Source of the DNA: Cycas panzhihuaensis
Lineage: Eukaryota > Cycadophyta
Length of the DNA stretch: 64,000 nt
Assembly: GCA_023213395.1 (NCBI GenBank)
Contig: CM041465.1
Location: 54,939,741 to 55,003,740 of the forward strand
Direction: 5' to 3'
Part shown: piece by piece, positions 10,795 to 21,628 of the stretch
How the letters are laid out: each line of letters starts with the position of its first letter
Position numbering within the stretch: the first letter of the stretch is position 1
Notes under the pieces: generated by a model
What the model saw: only the letters and a program-made list of their open reading frames with translations
Database searches by the model: none
What the model was told of the DNA's origin: nothing
Program-made: the position numbers and the translations under genes

Positions 10795-11350
10795 GTCGAG
10801 CGGGTGAGGAGAAGCATCTTGGACGGTCATAATGGACTCGTTCGGGAAAGAGTCGTCAACGGGGATGCCACTTGCGTTGGGAATGGCAGCATCGGCTAAC
10901 TGTTCCGCTACTATCATTCCCTTCTTCAACTTCCTATTGACGACTTGTAAGTCAAATTCTTGAAGCAGGACGGCCCAATGGCCCGCCCTACCTGTCAAAT
11001 CCGAATGGGTAAGCAGATAACGCAAGGGATTGGATTGGACGATCACCTTGGTTGTATTACCGAGCAAGTAATGCCAAAATTTCTTGGTCGCATGGACCAA
11101 GGAGAGGCATTCCTTTTTGGTGGGAGGATAGTTCAATTCAGCGGCAACAAGGGTGCGGCTGATGAAATAAATGGCCCTCTCGATTCCTGAATCGTCCTCC
11201 TGTGCGAGCATTGCGCCTGTGATCTGCTGCCGAGGTGTACAGAATGAAGGGCCTATCGGGCGAGGAGGCGCCAAAGATAAAGGAAACGAGAGCTTCCTTG
11301 AGCCCCACGAAGGCCTTTTGGGTCTTGTCCCACCGCATAAAAGGGGCTCC
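10795..11350 (-). pseudogene. pol: RNase H (original Ty3-type) of E1
   Basis: Follows RT in pol. Recognisable text includes FILYTSA at the start, AIYFISRTL, KKECLSLVHATKKFWHYLLG, GRAGHWAVLLQEFDLQV and a terminal AEQLADA. The first catalytic position, TDAS in active Ty3 RNase H, reads YTSA here and in E2, so the first Asp is missing. This fits the view that the native RNase H of Tat elements is degenerate and that the downstream aRNH supplies the activity. A frame change near 11260 breaks the copy. Confidence 0.85.
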
Positions 11351-12215
11351 TTTCTTCAATAGGTTTGTAAGAGGCTTGGCGCTTATGGCGAAATCGCCAA
11401 AAATGCCTCAAGAAACCAAGCCCCGCTAGAAACAACTTAATTTGTCGTTGGGTCCTAGGCGCGATGTCAAGGATTGCCTTGACTTTATCCGGATCGATCC
11501 GGATTCCTTCTTTGAGACACGAGGAACCGAAGTTTGCCCAAGTAACGGCAAACACGCATTTCAGCAGGTTTAAACTGACATGGTACTCGCGGCATCTTGT
11601 GAAGATGGCGCGCAAGTCAGAAAGATGATAGGCTCTGGAACGGGAAAGGCCCATCATGTCGTCCATGAAGACCTCCATCATATTGTTGATGAGGTCATGA
11701 AAGATGAAATGCATGGCTCTCTGATAAGTAGCCCCTGCATTTGTAAGACCAAAGGGCATTGCCTTGTAGGCAAAGGTACCCCATGGCGTCGTGAAGGCCG
11801 TCTTATGACGGTCTTCGGGAGAGATTTGAATCTGGTTGTAGCCGGAGAAGCCATCCATCAAGGACATAACTTCGAACCCAGCCGTACGATCGATTATTTG
11901 ATCGATGAAAGGGAGAGGAAAATTGTCCTTAGGACAAGCATTGTTTATGTCGCGGAAGTCGACACAAATGCGAATGGTCTCGTTCTTTTTAGCAACGGGA
12001 ATGATATTCGATCCCCACTTGGGGTAGTCGATGGAGGAAATAAGTCCCGCTGTGAGCTTCTCAACTTCCATCTTAACTAAATGAAAGCTTCGTGAAGGAT
12101 GCCGCCCGACGCACGGGGCAAGCGTCAGGAAAGGTCGTAAGGTTATGCGTGACGATGGAGGGGTCAATGCCCTTCATGTCCGAGTAATCCCATACGAAAA
12201 CATCGCGGAATTTTC
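11351..12215 (-). pseudogene. pol: Reverse transcriptase of E1
   Basis: Copies element RNA into cDNA. Conserved RT blocks run in order on the minus strand: KMEVEKLTAGLISSIDYPKW, IRICVDFRDINNACPKDNFPLP, LMDGFSGYNQI, TTPWGTFAYKAMPFGLTNAGA, the active-site FMDDM (Tyr of YxDD replaced by Phe), then a block matching FAV...GFLVS. Most of it is a single 304-aa frame (12167-11253) with local shifts near 11520, 11420 and 12120. It joins the preceding protease spacer after the TQDIVLAPD block (about 12310-12280). Confidence 0.92.
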
Positions 12216-13600
12216 AGAATATGAGGGCGTACCCCTTCACTTCGTCGGGGGTACACTCCACTCCTACCTTGATGACCTTGTCTGGGGCAAGGACTATGTC
12301 CTGGGTTACCCCCATGCATATGGCATTCTCCTCCTCGAAATGGAGGGGGGCAAGATCAACTGGAAGGGAGGAGACAGAAGGGGGGATTGGGTCGGCTAAT
12401 GGGGACCCAATCGCTAAGACCTTCTGGTGGCCATGCTTGTGGTGACCAGGAGGCAAATTCGGCATGGACCTGGCTAAGTGTTCCAAAGAAAGCTCATCGT
12501 CTTCGGGCGTCCACCCCATGGATGACCTGACTTCGAATGGGTGAAGCATGGGATAGTGTGGGAGCGATAGGACCGGTATGGCCTGAAAACTGCCCATCAT
12601 CCCTAAAAGACTCCGAAGGAGAGTCAAGGAGAGGCCCCTCGTAAAAGGCAAGAGGGGACCTCTCGACATCGTCACCAATGGGAGGTGATGGGATGGAAGA
12701 GCCAAGGACATGATGATCAACATACGCAATGTCATGTGACATGTGAAAGTGGCCCAGCTCTACAACAAAAGAGGTCGTAGGAGGAAACCTAGGACTAGGA
12801 GGATGCCCCGCACTAGTGCGGAGGAATGAAACTGGGTGAGGATGGTCCTCATCCTCACTATGGGACCCGTCGTCATCAAACAAGGTGAGATACCCATAGC
12901 TGCCGATGCCAATAGGGGCAAAGCACATCAACGCAGGAGAAGAAGGTGCGGGACCTTCTTCTCGGTAAGAGGGATCGGGGATTCCGATGGAGCAAGCCGA
13001 GACATAGTCGGAAGGGCATTTGTTTCCCTTTGTATGGTCACGGTTTGCCTGGGCAGAAGGCCTAGCTGGCTTGGCGAGCGATTGCTCACGGGCGATAACT
13101 TTCATTTGTCCGTTATGGACAAATTTAAGCTGCCCCCAACGGGTAGAACACACAGCTCCCATTTGGTCAAGCCATGGTTGACCCAGAAGCAAGTTGTAAT
13201 CTACATCAACATCAAGGACGACGATGTCGGTAATGACGGTCTTGTCCTCGAGGGTAAGGGGTATCGAGACAGATCCTAAGGGAGTCTTCTCGATACCGTC
13301 ATAGTTTCGACAACGCCATGGAACAGTTCCAATGAACGCCAAGCTCTTGCATAACGCCGCAAGGGCATGGCGTTGACAAGAACTGCTGTCCACGACTCGC
13401 CTCCGCAATGTGCAATCGGGAGTATCTATGGTAATGGTGAAAGGGAAGTTCCATTGACGTTCCCTTCCACTAGATGCTGGGAGATCTCTGGGATCGAAGG
13501 AGATAACGGGTTCACCGCTTGGGGGTCGTACCCAAGGCATGAACGGGCACGTCATTCGATCCAAGAGCTTCCAAGAGGAGTGCTCGCTGCTACGGGCAAC
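12216..13600 (-). pseudogene. pol: Aspartic protease and PR-RT spacer of E1
   Basis: Retropepsin-type protease that would process Gag-Pol. Flap/core blocks are clear: SVSIPLTLEDKTVITDIVVL, DVDVDYNLLLGQPWLDQMG, STRWGQLKFVHNGQMKV. The active-site loop, DNGSS in E2, reads DSSSC here because of a small deletion and frame change near 13370-13390. A long, poorly conserved Ser/Pro-rich spacer (about 13000-12320) leads to RT. The copy is inactive as read. Confidence 0.85.
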
Positions 13601-16045
13601 TTCTCAAGACCTCCATGATGGACATCCTAGCAGCCACAGTAAGAAGCTCTTCGACTACGGAGAAAGGCTTACCCCTCCCTGTGGGTTGGGTAAGGGCTCT
13701 CCTAAAGTCGAATCGACCGGGGCGTACAGGAATAGTCTTGGGGAGTGCGGGAATCTCCGGAGGAGTGGCTTCCAGAGGAGGATCGAGCCGCGAGGTAGAC
13801 GCGGAGACACCCGTTGCCTCCTTCGCGGCCTGAGACCGGGTTAACGCGTAAAGAGGAGTGGTCTCGAGCATTTGGATCACCTTCTTTCCCTTGTTACGGG
13901 ACCGTGAAGGTGACGGGGCACGGCGGTCAGGGGATCGCGAAGGGGAAGGCGACCTCTGCACGCCCTTCCCCCTACCACGCAAAGGGCGAGAATCGGGAGA
14001 CCTGTCCCAATTCCGACTGTTCCTTTGCTGAACATCACGGCCACATTCCTCGTGTTTAGGGAACGGGTTTCTATGGATAGGTTGATCGAGGTTGGGCCTC
14101 GATATCCGTCTAGGGGACGAATCGCGCGGCAGGGCGTCACGTGGGTGCTGTGCCCGGCAACGCGAATCGTCGTGGAAACATTCCCCGTGGATGGAGCACC
14201 ATCTCTTCTCAAGGGGAGGATCGATCCTCCTTGCTTGAGAAGGCTGGGTGTTACCCCCTTTGGGGGGCATCGCACAGGAAGTCTCGGCCGATGTGTTTAT
14301 GAGAGGTCGATGAAGGGGTTGGAGTTTCAACTCTTCATCATTCGCTCAAACGAGCGAATAACCAAGTAAGGGGATCCAGGTCCTCTCACGGTGAGAGGCG
14401 ACCCAATGGGCCGAAGGTTTGGTCTCCTTCATTGGGGGAGGCGCCTCGCGACGTTGCGAGGGTTTAGGAGGTTTCTTGAGTCCAGCCTGGATCTCAATAG
14501 CCTCCAGCGCCAAGCACCTCGTAATCGCGGAGTCACACGTGGTTGCCCCCATCTTGAGGACTTCCACATGCACTTCGGGGTGAAGTGCGTTAACGAAAAG
14601 AGCTCGCTTCAACTCTTCAGGCAACGTGGCCTTGGTAGAGTGAAGAAGATCATGAAAGCGTCACACAAAGTCACGGTTCATCTCATCGTAACCCTGTTTA
14701 AGCGACAGGAGCGCCTTCATTCCGCTTTCGAATGGACGGGCTACGTCAAAATAGTTGACGAACTCGTCCACCAATTGCTGGAATGAAGAGATTGAATGGG
14801 CGGGAAGGCGATAAAACCACTTGAGGGCATCGCCCTGCAAGGACCACGGAAAGAGCTTCATCAAGATATGGTCGTAAGCCCAATAATCGATGCACGCCAT
14901 GGAAAAGCTGCGTACATGCTCGGTTGGGTCTTGTGACGAAGTTCCGTCGAATTTGGGAACTTCAGGAGGGTGAGGTGGCAAGTTGGTCCTCAGCGCTTCA
15001 ACACACAACGGCGTCGACCTATAGTCCACGAAGAGACGTGTCCCAGCTTGGGCTAACGGATCGACAACCGGCAAAGGGATGGATGGGGGTGTTGGGCCCA
15101 TCCCTTCTTGAGGAAACACCTCTTGTTGGAAAGGGGTCTGCGGGTAAATGCTCTGGGAAGGGGGCAAGTCCCCTTGCGATGTCGCAGCAATGGGAGTTGC
15201 GCCGACTACGTAAACGGAGGGTAAGGATCGGGTTACGCCCATACGCCACCAGGTGGCGCAACCCGTATGGGTGTAACGGGTCCACCCTATAAACAGGGAG
15301 ATGGTTTCCCTTACCCTGCCCCCAAGGTTGAGATGTGTAACCTGAGGGCACATAAAGGGAAGGACCACCAGTAGAGCTAGGAATGCATGTAGGAGTGGGT
15401 CCTACATATCCAGCATGACGGCACTAGGACCTCGAGGCCTACTAGGGAACGCATGTGCCACGTTCGAAGGTGGCGCATGCGTTTGGCTCGGACATGGCAT
15501 GCTAACCCTGAGTTGGGGAAAAGACACACAACGAACGGGTCCCAAAGAGGTAGGACCACGATTGGAGACTGGCGGGACAACACTCACCCTGGGAGCCGGG
15601 GTAGACATGACATAGGACGAGTGTGGGCGGGTAGAAGCGTCGATCATTGTAGATGACGCAGGCATGGACGAAGAAGATGCTACGCGCGCAAGACAGAAAC
15701 CATCTAGGCTACTACCGGCGGAGTCGCCGAAAGTACTCGCTAAGCGCCTCGACCGCATCGGCGGGAGGGGTATCCTCATAGCCATACAAGGTCGAAGGGG
15801 CTTCGAAAGTAGGGGATCCTTCGGGGCGCTCCTCGTAAGGCTTGCCAGTAGGGTGGCGAGTCTCGTGAGGGGCCGAATCTTCCGCTGCATGAGCGGAAGG
15901 CTGAAAGTCATTAGGGTGGAAATGGTCATCTGGGTAGTAGATGGAATCATCACCCTCATGGGCGGATTCCGGAACAGCTGAAGGGAACTCTTAAGTTCCT
16001 GAAGTCATGGTACCAGAGGGCCCAATCGGACGGGTAACCTTCCAT
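13601..16045 (-). pseudogene. gag: gag of E1
   Basis: Starts at an ATG (16045) in the context MEGYPSDWA, shared with E2 (21629) and E3 (34935). The Retrotrans_gag core is at about 15000-14620, with PPHPPEVPKFDGTSSQDPTE, YWAYDHILMKLFPWSLQG, SFQQLVDEFVNYFDVARPF and DEMNRDFV. A zinc-knuckle-like CSIHGECFHDDSRC motif (C-x2-H-x4-H-x4-C) is near 14180, then a basic Arg/Ser-rich tail. It forms the particle coat and binds RNA. It is split into at least five frames. A short leader of 247 bp separates it from the PBS. Confidence 0.9.
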
Positions 16046-16292
16046 TTTCGAATCGGGGTTCGACGAAGGAACGACGATTGGTCTTCTAACAACGGCAGGC
16101 AAACCTCATAGCGACGCGAGAAACGTCGTATGCAACGCCTTCGCGAGCGTCATTAGAAGAAACGAAAAGGAAAGGAAGGAAAGTGATGCAAACACATTGG
16201 GGGCCGCCTAACTGAAAACACGGAATGCGAACCTACCTAGAGGCAAGAACACCAACAAGAAGGGGAAGCGGATTTAGCTCCCTTACTGGCAG

Positions 16293-16310
16293 TCCCCAGT
16301 ATGGTCGCCA
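16293..16310 (-). promoter_or_regulatory. Primer-binding site of E1
   Basis: The element strand reads TGGCGACCATACTGGGGA one base after the LTR end. E2 has the same site with one change, and E3 a close variant. From memory it matches the 3' end of plant tRNA-Arg(ACG), as used by other plant gypsy elements, at about 15 of 18 positions. The tRNA assignment is tentative. Confidence 0.75.
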
Positions 16311-16311
16311 G

Positions 16312-18820
16312 TGAAACGCTCCTAGCGGCCACGCCTAGCAAAGGGATATAAAACACCACCGACTAGGCTAGGCAGCGAGGATCTCACCGCGCAGGACATC
16401 CGTGTGCCAGAGCACGGTTCGTGGGGCTGCAAGGTGCTGGTTGCTTCCAGTCATGCAACGAGGCATTCCTACCCTTTGGATGGCTGGGAAGGAAAGGGAA
16501 ACCTCACGCGTTGCGACTTCCCAAGGTAATGAGAAGGCAACGAGGAGGGCAACAAATCTAACATGTGATAGATATGAAGCAAGGTGTGGCTGAGGGGAAT
16601 AACATAAACGAGCCTTCTATTCTTATGCTATGTGAAGTGAAGAAACAGTGCAAGAAAGTAAATATAAAATAAAAGATTATTTTCCTTTTTCTTTATGTTT
16701 CTTATCTTTTTACCTATCAAGCAGATGCGAGAAAGCAAGAATGATATAAGAGGAAACACGAGGAATACACCGGATCCGCTTGAGGTCGAGTCGATCTCGC
16801 GGGGTTTCCGCTCCCTCTTTCTCCTTTCTCCACGCATGTGACGTCGATTGGCGGTGGCAAGGGGGTTCACTTACCTCTCCGTAAGCATGCGAAACCAAAT
16901 TAAATGAAAGGACGAAAAGGAAGCTCAAAAATACAAGAGAGAGAATACCGTACGGGAGCTATCCGGCAATGGGTTCGCTCCACACGCCACCTCCACCAAC
17001 GCGATCCTGCAAGAGAATACAAAGAGCACCTTCCTCTCGAGGGAGAGGCTACGAAATATACAAGGAGATATATGTATATGTACTACAAACTGAAATCAAC
17101 TTAGCTAAACAAACTAAGCTATATGTTAAAATATAGCAAAAATGCAACGAGAGCACACAAGATACTCCTACACTACCAAATGTCAGAACACAAAGTAGAA
17201 CTGAGTATAGCCTCGGGATGGCTAACTCACCCACGGGAGGTCTCCAAAGGGGCCCGGGAAAGGAATGCCGGGTGGCAACAAAGGTGGATGCGGGTTGTCT
17301 CAAGCCGGTCCGGACACCCTAACACAATCTCCTAAACTCCTTCGACCCGTTCCTTAGGACAGCGTGTATGGTAAGGAGAAGAGGACAAGGGACGGAACCC
17401 TTAGGGAGAAGGATGGCAATGGGGGACGGAACCCCGCCTATCTCCCTTAAATCCTCGTGTATGCTCCCTTACTCTAACTGACTGAGGAAAGGATGGAAGA
17501 AGGCTTGGAGAGAGTGAGGGACCCCAAATAAAAACCGGGAAAATGGATTTGGGTCAAGGTAGGACTACGGGGCGGCTATGGCCAATGGTAGCTACTTTCA
17601 TTCAAGGGGTAAAAGCAAAGGGAAAGAAGAGGTGGAATGCTTGACAATAGAAGCAAGAAAAATGCAAGTATGTCCAAGGGTTTGCAAGCAAAAAAGCAAA
17701 GGAAATACAAGTAAAAGGAAGAAGAAATGCAAGAAAACACAAAAAAGCAAGTAAAGCTAAGGGGTACCTTGTGTAGAGAGGTCATGCATGCCTCCTACCA
17801 CTAGGGACAGGCGAATAGAGGTCAAATGAAGGCTGATCATGAGTGTTCCCTGCTGCAATGTGGATGGAAGAGGCTCCTGGTAAGTTTGGAGCTGTGAAGT
17901 GAGTCTTTGGGGGGATGCTTCTTTGTTGAAGAAGTCCCTTGAATCTTTGTGCAGCTGCAAGAGGAAGAAAGCTGGTTGTGGAGAGTAGTAAGGGGAAGCA
18001 ATGGCCCTGCAAAATCCACTGGTGGCAGCCTAGTCCTCCCTCCTCAGTTGCTGTGCTTGAACTTCTTTGATTTCTGTGTCTTTTCTTTTGTCTTTTGTGG
18101 AGAGTTTTTTCTTAGAAGTCTTAGAAAATGAGCTCAAGAATGATTCAAATGAAAGAAAAAAAGGTTTTTATCTCTTGTTCACGAAGTGAACGCGTTGGGG
18201 ACGCTGGGGCACCTCCAATCGCATTGCCACGCGTGGCGCTCGATTGAAAAACGCGAACGTCAGCGTGGTTCTCTTTTTAAATTTTGAATAGTCATCACAA
18301 ACTCTGCGATCTCAAGAATCTGCTTTAGTTTCATCGGTATCAACCGAAATTAAAAAGAGAAAAATAAGCAAAAAATCAGGTTTTGAGGTAAGAACAAAGA
18401 CTAAACATGAATCACATCAGTTGGGGGAAGGCCCAGGCAGTGGGCAAGTACCCAAAATAATCCAAAAAGTCCTAACTAAGGATTGAGTTTGACTTAGAAA
18501 GGATGGCAACGCAAACGACATGTCACAACGTGAGCAAGCAAACTGACAGAAATAATCCCGGGAAACTTTGGAGACATCATGGGTGGTTGTACGCCATACG
18601 GGGTGTAACATTCGATGAGGAATGGCCCCGCTGTGAGTCGTCATAGGCTGAAGGCGTGCCGTTAGGCACATGCATTATGAGCAAGCAGGCAATCAACGCG
18701 TGCAGGCAGGCAGATGTCAAGCAACCTACTCTAAATTACCTTAATTAACATAGGTAAGAAAAGTAAGAACATATACCTGAACAAACTGCAGTTGATGTGT
18801 CGAGTCCATTCCCGAGTCGG
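16312..18820 (-). repeat. LTR B (5' LTR of E1)
   Basis: Partner of LTR A. It begins TGAAACGCTCC on the plus strand and runs with LTR A to about 18795, after which the terminal 25-70 bases are rearranged where E1 meets E2. Long stretches match LTR A almost exactly (for example the 190 bases from 16490), while short GC-rich patches (16320-16460, 18190-18330) differ heavily. Confidence 0.93.
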
Positions 18821-18905
18821 TGTTTCCGCCTATTGGGAATGGACTCGAGACGCATCATACCGGGAAACACCGCCATCGGAATGGACTCGAGACGACCGAC
18901 AGGTT
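18795..18905. other. Palindromic junction between E1 and E2
   Basis: LTR terminal sequence appears several times in alternating orientation. CGAGTCCATTCCC (18801) pairs with GGGAATGGACTCG (18835). TGTTTCC at 18821 looks like an LTR start. GGGAAACACCGCC near 18862 looks like the opposite LTR end plus internal sequence. GGAATGGACTCGAGACG at about 18878 repeats again. The normal join of two LTRs would need none of this. Confidence 0.8.
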
Positions 18906-21355
18906 TGTTCAGTATATGTTCTTACTTTTCTTACCTATGTTAATTAAGGTGGTTTAGAGTAGTTTGATTGACATATGCCCGTATATGCATTTGTTTGTTC
19001 GCTTGCTCATAATGCATGTGCCTAATGGCACGCTTTCACTTATGACGACTCACACGGGCATTCTCAAATAATGCGACACCGTATGGCCTACAACCACTCA
19101 TGATGTCTCCACAAATTCTCGGGATTATTTCTACCAGCTTGTTTGTTCTTGTTACAACATGTCGTTTATGTTGCAATCCTTCTTACGTCCGGTTTAACCC
19201 TTAGTTAGGCTCTTTGCATCATTCGGATACTTGCCCACCGCCTGGCCTTCCCCACCGATGTAATTCATGTTTAGTCCATGTTCTTACCTTAAAAGCTTGA
19301 TTTTTCTTTTCATTTTCTCTTTTTAAATTTCGGTGATATCTGTAGAACTAAGCTTGCATCAGAATTTGCGCAATTCACAGATTTTGAAGGCGACTGCTCA
19401 AAATTTAAAGAGAACCACGCCGACGCTTCCGCTTTTGACTCGAATCGCCAAGATGGCTCCGAACGATTGGAGGCGCCCCAATGCCCCAACGTTCACTTAC
19501 TGTGAACAGGACATAAAATGATTTTTTTTACTCATTTGCATCATTCTTGAGCTCATTCTCCAAGATTTCTAAGAAAAAACCCTCCACAAAAGACAAGAGA
19601 AGACACAGAAATCAAAGAAGTTCAGGCACAGCAACTGAGGAGGAAGGACAAGGCTGCCACCAGTGGATTTTGCAGGCCATTGTCACTTTACTACTCTCCA
19701 CAACCGCCTCTCTTCCTCTTGCAACAAGACAAAGATTCAAGGGACTTCTTCAACCAAGAAGTTGCCCCAAAGACTCACTTTACATCTCCAACTTCACAAA
19801 GGGTTTCCTCCATCTACTTTGCAGCAGGGAACACTCATGATCAGCCTTCATTTGACTCCCATTGCTGCTGTCCCTAGTGGTAGGAGGCATGCATGACCTC
19901 TCTACACAAGGTACCTGCTTTACTTGCTTTTTTGTATTTCCTTGCATTTCTTCTTCCTTTTACTTGTATTTCTTTGCTTTTGCTTGCAAACCCTTGGACA
20001 TACTTGCATGTTTCTTATATTTATTGTCAAGCATTCCACCTCTTCTTTCCCTTTGCTTTTACTCCTTGAATGAAAGTAGCTACCATTGCCCATAGTCGCC
20101 TTAGTGCTACCTTGACCAATCCATTCTCCTGCTTTCTTTGATTTCCTCATTTTCTAAGTCTTCTTCCATTCTTTCCTCGCCCGGTAGAGTAAGAGAGGAT
20201 AGACGAGGATTGGAGGGAGATAGGGGTTCATCCCCATCAGCCCTTCTCCCAAGGGTTCCGTCCCTTGTCCTCTTCCCCTTACCATACGCTATCCTAAGGA
20301 ACGGGTCAAGGAGTTTAGAGATTGTGTCAGGTGTCTAGACCGGTTTGAGACAACCCGTCCACCTTTGTTACCACCCGGCGTTTCCCGGCCCCTTTGAGAC
20401 CTCTCGTGGGTAAGTTAGCCATCCCGAGGCTATACTCGGCCCACTGTGTGTTTGTGGCACTTGGTAGTGTAGAAGTACCTCATATGCTCTCGTTTCCGTT
20501 TTGCTACATTTTGACATATAGCTTGGTTTGATTAGCTAAGTTGATTTCAGTTTGTTGTTCATACACATATATCTCCTCGTATATTTTGTAGCCTCTCCCT
20601 CGAGAGGAAGGTACTCTTTGTGTTCTCTTGCGAGATCGTGACGGTGGAGGTAGCACGTGGAGCGAACCCATTGCCGGTTAGCTCACTCATGGTACTTTCT
20701 CTCCTTTAGTTTCGCGTTTCCTTTTTGTCCTTTCATTTCATTTGATTTCGCATGCTCACGGGGAGGTAAGTGAACCCCCTTATCACCATCAATCGACGTC
20801 GTGTGCGTGGAGAAAGGAGAAGGAGGGAGCAAAAACTCCGCGAGATCAACCGTACTTTGACCTCAACCGTCGGATCCAAGTATTCCTCGTGTTTCCTTTG
20901 TTTTTCTCTTTTATATCATTCTTGCTTTTTGTACATGCTTGATAAGTAAAAGATAAGGAAACATAAAGGAAAAAGGGAAATAGTCTTTTATTTTACATTT
21001 ACTTTCTGCACTGCTTTCTTTTACTTTACATAACATAGGAATAGAAGACCCGTTTACGTTGTATCTCTCAACCACACTTTACTTCACACCTGTTGCACAT
21101 TGATTTTGTTGCCCTCTCGTTGCCTTCTCATTACCTTAAGAAGCCACAATGCGTGAGGTTTCCCTCTCCTTCCCGGCCATCCGAAGGGTAGGAAGGCCTC
21201 GTATTTGCACCTGCCACTTGAAGCAACCAGAACCTCAGCCCCGAACTCCGGCGCGCATGGACGCCCCGTGAGGTGAGATCCTCACCGCCAGCCCAAGGTG
21301 GTGTTTTGTATCCCTTTGCTAGCTGTAGGATCACCGCCCCGCGGAGAGCGTTTCA
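18821..21355 (+). repeat. LTR C (5' LTR of E2)
   Basis: Reverse complement counterpart of LTRs A and B, about 2.5 kb, ending GAGAGCGTTTCA just before the PBS. Near its start about 40 bases of partly duplicated, inverted terminal sequence are inserted. Exact start is uncertain within about 18821-18870. Confidence 0.9.
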
Positions 21356-21356
21356 T

Positions 21357-21374
21357 TGGCGACCATACTAGGGA
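21357..21374 (+). promoter_or_regulatory. Primer-binding site of E2
   Basis: TGGCGACCATACTAGGGA one base after the LTR end. It differs from E1's site by one base. The 254-bp leader to the gag ATG shows no other feature. Confidence 0.75.
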
Positions 21375-21628
21375 CTGCCAGTAAGGGAGCTAAATCCGCT
21401 TCCCCTCCTTGTTGGTGTTCTTGCCTCTAGGTAGGTTCGCATTTCGTGTTTTCAGTTGGGCAACCCCCAACGTGTTTTACGTTTCTTCCCTTCCTTTCCT
21501 TTCCGTTCTCCTAACGACGCTCGCAAAGGCGTTGCATGCGACGTTTCTCACGTCGCTTACGAGGCTTACCGCCGTTGTTAGAAGACCAATCGTCTCGTTC
21601 CCTCCCGTCGTCGAACCCCGATTCGACA

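Larger units (their letters stand above)
2199..18820 (-). mobile_element. E1: full-length Tat-type Ty3/gypsy LTR retrotransposon
   Basis: Minus-strand element of about 16.6 kb. Both LTRs are present (2199-4778 and 16312-18820), with a PBS next to the 5' LTR (16293-16310). Domain order along the minus strand is gag, protease, RT, RNase H, integrase, 85-bp repeats, antisense PMD gene, archaeal-type RNase H, 3' LTR. Integrase after RNase H makes it Ty3/gypsy, and the second RNase H downstream of integrase is the hallmark of the plant Tat lineage. No chromodomain is seen after integrase. Gag-pol is split over several frames, so the copy is not autonomous as read. Its right end meets E2 in a scrambled palindromic junction. 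Confidence 0.93.
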
